A DNA stretch of 64,000 bases from Cryptomeria japonica (lineage: Eukaryota; Streptophyta; Pinopsida; Cupressales; Cupressaceae): contig NC_081411.1 of the NCBI RefSeq assembly GCF_030272615.1, positions 187,245,449 to 187,309,448 of the forward strand, read 5' to 3'. Below, piece by piece: positions 54,677 to 64,000 of the stretch (position 1 is the first letter of the stretch; every line of letters begins with the position of its first letter). The translations under genes were made by a program, and so were the position numbers. Below the pieces are notes generated by a model, which saw only the letters and a list, made by a program, of their open reading frames with translations, ran no database searches and was not told the DNA's origin.

Positions 54677-55834
54677 TCAATTAGATGAAGAACTTCCTGC
54701 CGGTGGAGCACTGCTTTGTCCTGTCGGTGAAGCATCACTCTGTCCTGCCAATGAAGCATTTGTTGGTTCTACCGGTGGAGGAGTATTCCCAATATTTAGA
54801 TCAACTTTTCTAATCCATTGCTTTGAGAATTCTTGCTTAACTTCTTCAACCTTTTCTTTACCTTTCAGACTAGCACTTTTGTTGTCTATCGGTGTACTTT
54901 TACTTCTACAAGATTTAGCAATATGCCCAATCTTGTTACATGCATAACAAGTTACATTATTTTTCTGAATAGCTTTCCCATAACCTATGTCGATTTGTGT
55001 TCTGCATTGATTAGATAAATGTCCAAATCTTCCACAAACATAACATCTCACATTCATTCTCCAGTTTTTAGAGTTATGACCAATTTTGTTGCATTTTGAA
55101 CATTGATCAGTGGGTGTATTGATATTCTGATAATTCCTAGATCTACATTCATTTGCCCTATGACCATACTTATTATAGTTAAAGCATTTTCCATTGAATT
55201 TATAAGTATTAGGTTGTCTTACCGGTTTGCTGTGATCCTGAGTATTTGCAGTACCAGAGCTTTCACCAACTTCAAAGCCAATTCCAGAAGTGTCACCTTT
55301 AGGTTTTTGATTTTTCAACAAGGTACCAAGTTCCTCTGAGCTTTTCTTGAATTTTTCTTTATGTTGATTTGCAGTTTCCAGTTCCCTTTCCAAGATTTCT
55401 TTTTGTCTCATCAGTTCATTTGAGTCATTCTGAGTATGCATCAGATCTATCTTCATCATGTCATTTTCATAGCTAAGTCTTGTGTTCTCATTTGCTGCAT
55501 CACTTAGTCTTTTGGTCAATTCTTCTTCATTCTTCTTTCTATCCTCAATCTCTTTGCAAAATCTCATAGTCATATCCTGCATTTCATTTTTTGTTGTCAT
55601 GATCTCTTGTTTCAACTTGCTTATCATATCATTGAGTGATTCCTTTTCATCATTCTCATTTTGCAATTTTTCACAAAGTTCTCTTCTCTTATTTTTTGTA
55701 ACAGTAAGATTGTCTTGAAGTGCCTGAATGATATCCTAAGCTACTCTTAAATCATCTTCTAATTTGATATTTTTCAACTTCTCTGCATCATAGTCAGTAA
55801 GAGCTCCTTCAAGTTGCTTCATCATATTTTCCAT
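54677..55834 (-). pseudogene. ORF1 of element C: coiled coil plus four zinc-knuckle sites
   Basis: The ATG at 55834 opens MENMMKQLEGALTDYDAEKL; one stop follows near 55740, then 329 open codons. The first 200 residues form a charged coiled coil (EDRKKNEEELTKRLSDAA, ILERELETANQHKEKFKKS). Knuckle sites in order are CFNYNKYGHRANEC (second Cys is Tyr), CSKCNKIGHNSKNW (last Cys is Trp), CYVCGRFGHLSNQC and CYACNKIGHIAKSC (both intact). A short tail repeats a GQS(D/S)A(S/P)P(T/A)G-like unit. An upstream in-frame part (NSLRKIL) reaches towards the primer site. It is RNA-binding Gag-like by its knuckles; no copia capsid domain was recognised. Confidence 0.82.
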
Positions 55835-55853
55835 CTTGACCGGTGTCAAGATC

Positions 55854-55873
55854 TTCCTCAAGCTGTTAGGCTT
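55854..55873 (-). other. Leader block of element C identical to that of element E
   Basis: TTCCTCAAGCTGTTAGGCTT on the plus strand, 20 of 20 bases as at 46365-46384. Confidence 0.65.
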
Positions 55874-55892
55874 CTGAAAATAGAGGACCAAG

Positions 55893-55905
55893 CTCTGATA
55901 CCAAT
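55893..55905 (-). other. Element C primer-binding site, tRNA-iMet type
   Basis: The minus strand reads TTGGTATCAGAGC next to the LTR start. Confidence 0.87.
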
Positions 55906-56706
55906 TGTTAGGATTCCCATAGATACTGAGAGGGGGGGGGGGGTGAATCAGTATCCAACCGGTGATAAGAATTTCTTAAGTTAAAACATGCAAAATATAA
56001 AATAACTGTATACCGGTATGCAAGAATTAATGCAATAAATAGAATCAGAAACATCCACATGAAAAGAACACCATAACACAAGATGTTTGATGAGGAAACC
56101 CGGTGTGGGAAAAACCTCAGTGGGATTTGTGACCCACAATATTCACTCACTGGCCAATAAGAGAATATTACTTACAATAAGGGCTTGCACATGCAAGAAG
56201 GCCAACTGTCTAGAGCTCTCTGCTCAATGGGAAGTCACACTGACTTACAATAAGGATTATACTAATCCAATGACTTGTACTACTTTACAATAGCATCTCC
56301 AATGCCAGATTCAGTACCAATTCTTTCTCTGTTTGTTACATATACCATTGACCTATAATTCGCACATTAGGTCTGCCTAATAATTTCTTTATGCTCACTA
56401 CATTACTTCTCTAAATGTCTACAATGATCTCCTTTATATACAAGAGTCATTTTACAATTTGCCAGGCCATCTTACAATAATAAACAAAATATTACATAAC
56501 AAAAATCCTATCGGCCTTTATGCCGGTATACATATTTTCTTCTCTGCCGATGCTGGTGCCGTCTTTTTGATGCCGGTGTACTATCTTGCTTGAGTAATGC
56601 TTTGCCGGTATGATGTCTTGCTGGTGCCATAGGATTGCAAGGTTGCCATCAATGAAAAAACCTTCAATCACATACAATGTCTCATTGGAGTGTCCATATG
56701 CCAACA
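55906..56706 (-). repeat. Element C 5' LTR, 801 bp
   Basis: Near identical to 50115-50925; twelve-G run at 55932-55943; TATATAAAG on the minus strand at 56432-56440. Confidence 0.93.
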
Positions 56707-56711
56707 CAATA

Positions 56712-57651
56712 TTCTAGAATCCAAGAACATTGAGAGGGGGGGTGTATCAGTGTTCTACCAGAATGATCAATTTTAACCTTATTAAAATATGCATACACCA
56801 ACCGATATATCGATACATATAGAATTGAAAGAAGTAAAGCAACTAGTAAGCCAATCACATAAATGAATACCATGACACACATAATTATACGTGGAAAACC
56901 TCAAAGAGGAAGAACCATGGTGGGATTTATGACCCACAATATCAATTCACTGGCCATATGAGGAGATATTACAAAATATACGGGCATGCACTTGCAAGAA
57001 GGCTTATAGCCTAGAGAACACTGCTCAATCACAAAAGGAACCTCACTGACTACATACAAATCTAGACTATAGTCCGGAGAAATGATTGAACTAAAAAGAT
57101 AACATCTTCTATGCCTGAATACAGTTCCGGTTAAGCTCTGTTTGTTCCTGTCTGAAACCCTAAACCCTTTACAGGAATACCCCTTACATAAATATCCTCA
57201 CATACATGATCTCTCTCATATGTTTCACATCTCCTTCATTATTTCCTTCCTAATACATATTTCATGATATATCAAAATGATCTAACCGATTGACCTATAT
57301 ACCCTTTACAATTTATCATTCCTTATGTCGGCTTACGAAGATAATTACAATATCAATATACATGTTGGCTAGATAACATAAATACATGAATATCAAAAAT
57401 AATTTCCGATGCCGGATCCAAAAGATGTCGGCCTCAAATATCGATAACCTGATTCTAAACCACATCGACTTGCATTATCGGTAACCAAAGAATTCCTTTC
57501 AACCTTCTGGTGTCGGTGCCAGTGTTCATGTAGTGTCCGTGAAGTGCCTACCGATACACAATTAACCCAAAATAGGAAGCTAGAATAAATTGCCATGTTT
57601 CCATCAATGACAACATAGTGAAACCAACCAATTGAGTGTCAATTGCCAACA
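56712..57651 (-). repeat. Element D 3' LTR, 940 bp
   Basis: Matches 62630-63575 with scattered changes. Seven-G run at 56736-56742 against eleven in the partner. Its first bases lie directly behind the duplication CAATA and the end of element C. Confidence 0.88.
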
Positions 57652-57879
57652 ATCCTGAACCTGCTCCCCCTGAGCTGAATATTCATCTATGATCATAATA
57701 ACAAATACTCCATATCTCCATATCTCCCCCTTATGTATACAACTCCCTTTTTCTTTTTCACATCTATATCACTCTCCCTTTGACATCAATGCCATCAAAA
57801 TTTCCAAAAAAGAATACTAAAAATCCAAAATCGGGACGAAGAATGAAAGATACTGTATAATAAATATCCCAAAAATACC
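57652..57879 (-). other. Element D 3' region with polypurine tracts
   Basis: Pyrimidine-rich plus-strand words CTGCTCCCCCTGAG (57661), ATCTCCCCCTTATG (about 57721) and CTCCCTTTGACATCAATG (about 57773) mirror the multiple tracts of A, B, C and E. No gene. Confidence 0.6.
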
Positions 57880-60800
57880 TTACCAGAGCTTAATATATTT
57901 GAAAATTTCCGGATAGGCCTTCTCCAAAAGCTCTAGATAAGTATCCCAACCAGATTTAAAAGTGTTGGAAATAGATAAAAGTCCATGTAGCATATGGGCA
58001 AATAACTCTTTCTCATTTAACTCTACCAGTGTGGGCTTACCAACCATATCTATACACTCCTTCTTATGTACACTAAGTGAATCCAACTGGGGACTCACCA
58101 AACCTCTAAGACTTTTGGCTCTTCTTATGATTTTGTCTTTTTCTTTTTCAAGAGTAGAAAATTGTGCTTCTAAAACCAAAATCTAACCAGCAATGGTTGT
58201 AGTCAATGAATTCAATCCATCAAAAGAATTGCCTATACCTGCAATTTTCTCTTGAGATTCCTTAATCCTCTTATCCAAATTAACTGTAAGAACATCTGTG
58301 TTACAACATACTCTGTAAATATTTGTACACTTCTTTAAAAAGTTATCTATCAATTTCAAATTTTCATTAATCTTCTTCCTCTCAGACTCAATCACTTGAT
58401 CAAATGTAGCTCTTTTTGCCTATGTGAACCTCTCTAGTGCCTTCCGGTTTGAAATATGTTGCAAGAATTGAAAATCCTTTGAAATGTGCTATGTAATTGT
58501 CTTAAGCTTTCTAGATGGGCTCACTTCTCTTTCAAACTTGCACTCTGGGACTAGTCTATGCAAACCAGTGATAAACTGCTCAATAATCCCTTTATCCATA
58601 GATCCCTCCATCATTTTTTGTGTAGTCATCATCATGAGTTCAGTAGAAATCATCTTAGTTATGCTTTTCTTTTCAACCTGCAAGGTGTCAATTGAAAATA
58701 ATGATGGACTCACTACTGGTTCCCTGTCGAATTCCTCTTTCTTCTCCTTTGATGATTTAACCTTTATAGTTTCCTCACTTGTACCGGTGGCTTTGCCACT
58801 TGGTGCAGTCTCAATAACTGTCGGTTCCTCCCTAGGAACTGTAACCTCATCCTGTACATCTGTATCCAGAGGACTGTTATCCTCAACATTAATATCTTGT
58901 ACATTATTAACCTTTACACTCTTTGTATTTGCCAGTATCTCAACATTTTCCTATACATTTGTATCTACCAGGGGCTTAATTTCCACTATCTTAATGTTTT
59001 TCAAAATTGAGGGTGAACTACCCATAACACCCTTTCCTTTCCTTTCCTTTCAACTAGGATGTTTGCAGCATCTGTCTTAGTTTCTGATGAAGTATCAAAA
59101 ACTACGGTTCTCTTCAAAGAACTTAACCCATGCCTTGTTGGTCTCCTTGATTATCTCATTGACCCTTCCTAACATAAGACTAATTATTCTATGTTTTCTG
59201 TTAAATATTTTCCTATCTACAACCTCAAGTGTCTTATCCATCTCCTCTGGAGCAATATAAACACAAATAGGTAACAACTCTTGTGTCTTTATATGCTTGT
59301 CCTCTTGCATTGTTGATAGTCTTCTAGCATCTAACATATCATACAACTCAACTGATATTTGGCTTTCAATTTCTATCAAGGCTTTCTTATAAATATCCAG
59401 ATATAACAAAATTGCTTCCTCTACTTCTCTTTTTTCATCATCCTCTAAATGTTCATAATAAAATTGTACATTCTTTAACATACCATCTTTAGTAATCTCA
59501 TCAACTAACTCTGCACAAGTCTTTGGTGGAATGATAGTTACATTACCAGATCAAAGTCATCCTTCTTCTTTCTCCTTCCAGTACCGGATGGGGCTGAAGG
59601 TGTTACTTTTGGTGCTTTCTTCTATGTCAGTACCCTGATAGTAACTTTCCTAACCAGTTGTTTCTTAGCCTCTACCTTAGTTTCTTTAGTTTTTTTTCTT
59701 ATTACACTTTTGAATGCCAGGGGTGTGTCATCCTTAGATGCAGATTCTGCTGCAATAGGCCCAATGAATACTTCTGTTTCTTTTCTCTTCTTTCCTTTCT
59801 CCATGACAATATCAATCAATGCTTTGATGTCCCACAAAACCTTTTTCAACAAACTTACTTGCCTTTCCTTCCTGCTTCTCTCTCTTCTTTTGGTTGAGCT
59901 TAGTTTCAACCTCTTGTGTCTTCTGCTTAGCAGTGCCAAAGGTTTTTAAATTTTCATCTACCAGTGCATCAATTAGCATTTGTGCATAAGCATCAAGAAT
60001 CTGAGCATGAACTCCATAACCCATCTTCTCAATCCAGATCTTTAGGGGTTTGACCGCTTCCATGAGGGGTTTGACCATTTCATCTTTCTTAACTATGAAG
60101 CATATGTCAATTGAGTATTTCTTGACAATGTGCTTAGGAACCCTCATCCTATAATCCATAGCCTTTTGGAATGCTTTAAAATATCCCCATACTTTGTCAT
60201 CTCTTTGACTACCTAATGTAGCAATAGATTGTTTAAATTGCCTCCCTAACGGGATATCAAATCCCCATTGTCTCTTCCCAAAACTGGGAGTCTCATTGAT
60301 GAAAAATAGCATTAAATAGACAATTAGGTTACCATAACAAAAATTCCCCTTCTTTTCTCCTTTAATCTTTCCTAGGTTAATCAATAGTTCATCTAACATC
60401 CAATCACATAGATCTATCTTCTCATTCTCCCTCATCATTTTATAAGTTGCATAAATGTAGGAGCTAGAAACAGAATCTAGTTGGTTTGATTGTGTTACCT
60501 TATAACCAATGACCATGCTTCCGAATCTGATGTCTGTATCAGTGATAGTACTGATTCTCATTAACTGCCTGTCTGATGTTGCATCGGTAATCTTGTTAAC
60601 CTAATCATTTGAAATTTTCTTCTTCAGACTTTGTCCAACCTATGGTAAACTGGTGATTTCCCTGATGGAATCCTTTGTAGTCTTATATGGTCTATCTAAC
60701 CAGATAAAATCTCCATACACTCTGCTCAAAACATACCTAACAATTTAATCTTTGAATTCCAGAATATCCAGAATGTCGGTAAACCCTAGATCAACAATAT

Positions 60801-61080
60801 CCTTGTATTCAGGTTTAATCTTTCCAGAATCTCCCATTACCTCATTCATGTACATGCTCTTGATATCAGTCATTCCCAAATCCTCAATATGATAGTGGAT
60901 GTAAGATCTTACATCTTTGACATACATGACTCCTTCCAGGACATGGGAAAAAGCGCCAACTGAATCGTCCAGGGTAGGCACATGCAGATATCACTTGAAA
61001 ATTGGCCTGGGATAGTTCTTGACCTCAACAATAGTCAGATTTGCAACAAAGATAGGTATGGATGATGATCCTACTTCCAT
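57880..61080 (-). pseudogene. ORF2 of element D: conserved unknown protein, about 1,067 codons
   Basis: The ATG at 61080 starts MEVGSSSIPIFVANLTIVEV, matching the start of ORF2 in C. Motifs in order are GAFSHVLEGV, YIHYHIEDLG, RVYGDFIWL, VIGYKVT, KIDLCDW, YGNLIVYLM and KYSIDICF, then a basic stretch and C-terminal helices (FLKKCTNIYRVCCNTDVLTV). Stops near 60993, 60745, 60640 and 60601, and two frame changes between 59812 and 59480, inactivate it. Function unknown. Confidence 0.74.
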
Positions 61081-61548
61081 GATTGAAGATAAATACCTGT
61101 GAATCACTGTCGGTGAAAAACCCTAAAGACCTCTTCCAATCGCTGGTGAAATCGCTCAAGAATATATCTAATCACACTGAATCGCCCTTAATTGGTCTGA
61201 CTCGCTCTTAATTGCTCTGAATGCAAGATGATAAAAAATGAAGTAGATTCAACCTTTTATCCTTCAAGAAAAACCCTAATCTTTCATTGATATAAATGAC
61301 TTATGGTGGAAGATACCAGATCTTGATAAAACATCTCCATGCTGGATAAGCATCTCTAATGTCTGGAATATCTTCTAGAACCTCTTCCCGGGGCATATGT
61401 AGCATCTTCATGAATTTTTCCTACCCCTAAGGCATCTGCCTTAGTTATCGGTTGAGCTCCCTATCGGTGTAGGAGCAACCTCCTCTTTCAGATAAGTAAC
61501 AGGTGCATTACCATCTGCATATTGATCTTTAGTCTTCATGACCCATCT
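61081..61548 (-). promoter_or_regulatory. Inter-ORF region of element D, possible ORF2 promoter
   Basis: 468 bp without a gene. The minus strand has TTTATATCAAT (61286-61296), the same 11 bases as upstream of ORF2 in element B, here about 205 bp before the ATG. Confidence 0.35.
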
Positions 61549-62612
61549 TTAGGTATGTTCTTGCCAGATTTCATTAACCTTTTCTTTCCCTTTCTCATTT
61601 GATCCTCCATTACCAACTAGTGGATTTATGCTTCTACAAAATTTAGCAATATGTCCAGCCTCATTACATGCATAACATGTAACATTTTTCTTTTGAATTG
61701 CTTTGCTAAAACTGGTGTAATTGTTTTTCCTGCACTGATTAGCCATATGTCCAAATTTTCCACATGCATAACATTTTACATTCATTCTACAATCTTCTGT
61801 CTTATGACCATACTTATTACATTTAGAACATTGACTGGGAGCAAAATCAGGGTTATGATTTTCTCTATTTCTACATTGCCTAGCCATATGACCAAATTTA
61901 TTACAAACAAAGCATATACCATTAAATTTATAAGAATTAAACTGCCTTATCGGTGCCTTATAGTTTTGATCTTCATTTGTAGTACCAGAACTCCGTCCTT
62001 GTTCAAATCCAAGTCCACTGGAATCACTAGTTTGATTTTGTCTCTTCAATAGCTCATCTAGCTGTGCTGAACTAATCTTGAATTTTTCTTTATACTCACT
62101 TGAAATAGTCAGATCATCTCTCAGAATTATCATTTGTCTCTCAAGCTCTTGTTCATTACTCTGGGATTGTACTAAATCAATTCTCAACATATCATTCTCA
62201 TGAACCAACCTGCCACATTCTTCAAATTTGTTCTTTAGAGATACAACAAGATTTTCTTCCTTTTTCTTTTGGTCTTCAATCTCCTTATAAATTCTCATAG
62301 TTATAGCTTGCATTTCATTTTTCATAACCATGTTCTCTAGACTTAGCTTCTGACACTGTTCCTTAAGTGCATCTTTCTCTTCATCATCTTGATTTACAAA
62401 AGTTCCTTCCTCCTAGCTTGAATAGATGACAAACTCTCTTGTAGGACAAGAATGAATTCCTTAGTAGAATTCAATTCATCTTGTATCTTTAAGTTAGTCA
62501 TCCTTTCAACATCATAATTTTCAAGTGCCACCTCAAGTTTCTTCTCCAAACTCATATCCATGGATTCCAGATTTAGGATTTTCCTCAAGCTATTAAACTT
62601 TCTATGAGGCAT
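61549..62612 (-). pseudogene. ORF1 of element D: coiled coil plus four intact zinc knuckles
   Basis: The ATG at 62612 opens MPHRKFNSLRKILNLESMDM only about 5 bp from the primer site. It continues as a coiled coil (SLEKKLEVALENYDVERM) to a stop near 62394, with a frame change before 62331. The second part has four CX2CX4HX4C knuckles, all intact: CFVCNKFGHMARQC, CSKCNKYGHKTEDC, CYACGKFGHMANQC and CYACNEAGHIAKFC (62070-61610). It is the reference copy for the knuckle region of the family. Confidence 0.82.
62581..62600 (-). other. Leader block of element D, 17 of 20 bases as in E and C
   Basis: TTCCTCAAGCTATTAAACTT; the three differences are all G to A on the plus strand (C to T in the sense strand). 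Confidence 0.55.
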
Positions 62613-62615
62613 AAG

Positions 62616-62628
62616 GATCTGATACCAA
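62616..62628 (-). other. Element D primer-binding site, tRNA-iMet type
   Basis: The minus strand reads TTGGTATCAGATC, matching the tRNA-iMet end over its first ten bases or more. Confidence 0.82.
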
Positions 62629-62629
62629 T

Positions 62630-63575
62630 TGTTGGAATCCAAGAACACTGAGAGGGGGGGGGGGTTGAATCAATGTTATACTAGAATGATCAATTTTAAC
62701 CTTATTAAAACATGCATACACCAACCAGTATACCGATACATATAGAATTGAGAGAAGTAAAGCAACCAATAAGCCAATCACATAAATGAATACCATAACA
62801 TACAAAATTATACGTGGAAAACCTCAAAGAGGAAAAACCACGATGGGATTTGTGACCCACAATATCAATTCACTGGCCATATGAAGAGATATTATAAAAT
62901 ATAGGGGCCTGCACTTGCAAGAAGGCTTACAACCTAGAGCACACTACTCAATCACAAAAGGAGCCTCACTAACTACATACAAATCCAGACTACAATCCAG
63001 AGAAATGATTGAACTGCAAAGATAACATCTTCTATGCCTGAATACAATTCTGGTTAAGCTCTGTTTGTTCTGGTCTAAAACCCTAAAGCTTTTACCGGAA
63101 TACCCCTTACATAAATATCCTCACATACATGATCTCTCTCATTTGTTTCGCATCTCCTTCACTATTTCCTTCCTAATACATGTTCCATGATATATAAAAA
63201 ATGATCTAGCCAATTGACCTATATACCCTTCACAATTTATCATGCCTTATGTCAGCTTACAAAGACAATTACAATATCAATATACATGTCGGCTAGATAA
63301 CATAAATACATGAATATAAAAAACAATTGCCGATGCCAGATCCAAAAGATGTCGGCATCAAATATCGATAACCTGATTCTAAACCATGTCGGCCTGCATT
63401 GTAGATAACCAATGAATTCCTTTCATCCTATCAGTGTTGGTGTCGGTACCGGTGCAGTGTCTGTGAAGTGTCTGTCGGTACACAATTAACCCAAAATATG
63501 AAGCTGGAATAAATTTCCATGTTGGCATCAATGACAACATAGTGAAACCAACTAGTTGAGTGTCAATTGCCAACA
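62630..63575 (-). repeat. Element D 5' LTR, 946 bp
   Basis: Matches 56712-57651; eleven-G run at 62654-62664; ends GCCAACA before CAATC. Confidence 0.9.
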
Positions 63576-64000
63576 CAATCATCATGTCAACCAAGAACAT
63601 GAAGAACACCACCAGAATAAGGAAAATCACCAATAATGTGTGTTAGTGAACAGATTTGTCCTTCAAAAAATACATACACATACTAACTCCAAATGCCCAG
63701 GATAAAGGACAAAGAGCACCAACAGTTGGATAGATTATCATTGAATTGATAATCTTCCTCTAAATTGAGAGGTACAACTCCCTCTTTACAAGATTTACAA
63801 TGAATTTTGACCAAATTTTATGATATAATTCACTTTTAACTAGAAAGCAAAGAAAGGCTTTAACATTCACTTGTCAACACAAAATGAACGCCTCACAATG
63901 ATTACTGGAACATATAACAAAACATTAAACTTCAAATAACGATTAACCTATATAAAGTGATCAAAGTATTTGAACTCTGATTGATACTCGCTCATGCCTC
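63576..64000 (-). repeat. Fragment I, right part (continues beyond window)
   Basis: Sequence after element D with no gene. It should continue the I fragment of 49373-50109 across the C and D insertions. No second copy of I is in the window, so this rests on the shared CAATC junction only. Confidence 0.45.

Larger units (their letters stand above)
50115..56706 (-). mobile_element. Element C: two-ORF pol-less copia-like retrotransposon, best preserved copy
   Basis: LTRs at 50115-50925 and 55906-56706 start TGTTAG(T/G)ATTCCCA and end GCCAACA. Target duplication CAATC/CAATA. The primer site is at 55893-55905 and the polypurine tract at 50926-50939. On the minus strand it has ORF1 (zinc knuckles) and then ORF2 (long unassigned protein), like B and D, with no pol. 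Damage is light: one stop in ORF1, and two stops and one frameshift in ORF2. Confidence 0.92.
56712..63575 (-). mobile_element. Element D: two-ORF pol-less copia-like retrotransposon
   Basis: LTRs at 56712-57651 and 62630-63575. The right one starts TGTTGGAATCC; the left start is mutated to TTCTAGAATCC. Both end GCCAACA. Target duplication CAATA/CAATC. The primer site is at 62616-62628. ORF1 and ORF2 are on the minus strand, homologous to B and C, with more damage than C. No pol. Confidence 0.9.

Noticed and set aside
50115-63575. C and D as one large composite element
   Set aside because: Each has its own LTR pair, primer site and target duplication; they are two insertions at one site.

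Overview
The window is eukaryotic plant DNA made almost entirely of nested LTR retrotransposons. I found no host gene, rRNA or tRNA gene. LTRs up to 4.3 kb, many ancient elements inserted into one another, and Ty1/copia, Ty3/gypsy Tat/Ogre-like and chromovirus remnants suggest a very large, repeat-rich plant genome. A gymnosperm (conifer-like) genome is my best guess, but this is inference only.

Layout. The oldest layer in the left and centre is a plus-strand Ty3/gypsy chromovirus (H). Only the end of its integrase and its chromodomain are visible (15922-15971 and 47865-48310). Element A (copia gag only, minus strand, right end 15921) and element E (copia with pol, minus strand, 15972-47864, TSD AGAAG on both sides) are both inserted in H. 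Element B (7848-15351, plus) sits inside the right LTR of A. Element F (gypsy Tat/Ogre-like, 18199-31125, plus) and element G (gypsy gag-only, 31222-43251, plus) are both inserted in the reverse transcriptase/RNase H part of E. To the right, an LTR-like fragment I (49373-50109 and 63581-64000) holds element D (56712-63575, minus). Element C (50115-56706, minus) lies exactly in the left target-site duplication of D.

B, C and D belong to one family of two-gene, pol-less elements. ORF1 is a coiled coil followed by four or five CCHC zinc knuckles. ORF2 is a protein of about 1,070-1,100 residues that I cannot assign to a known family, but which is clearly homologous in all three copies. Their LTR ends, tRNA-iMet primer site and repeated polypurine tracts are those of Ty1/copia, probably Sirevirus-like, elements. 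C also shares a 20-nt leader block with the pol-bearing copia element E, and D carries it with three changes. I infer that they were mobilised in trans by an E-like copia element.

Other non-autonomous designs are present. A keeps only copia gag. G keeps only gypsy gag between very long LTRs. F keeps gag, protease and the C-terminal tip of integrase, has lost reverse transcriptase and the integrase core, and carries an antisense Plant Mobile Domain gene. All coding regions are decayed by stops and frameshifts, and C is the best preserved.
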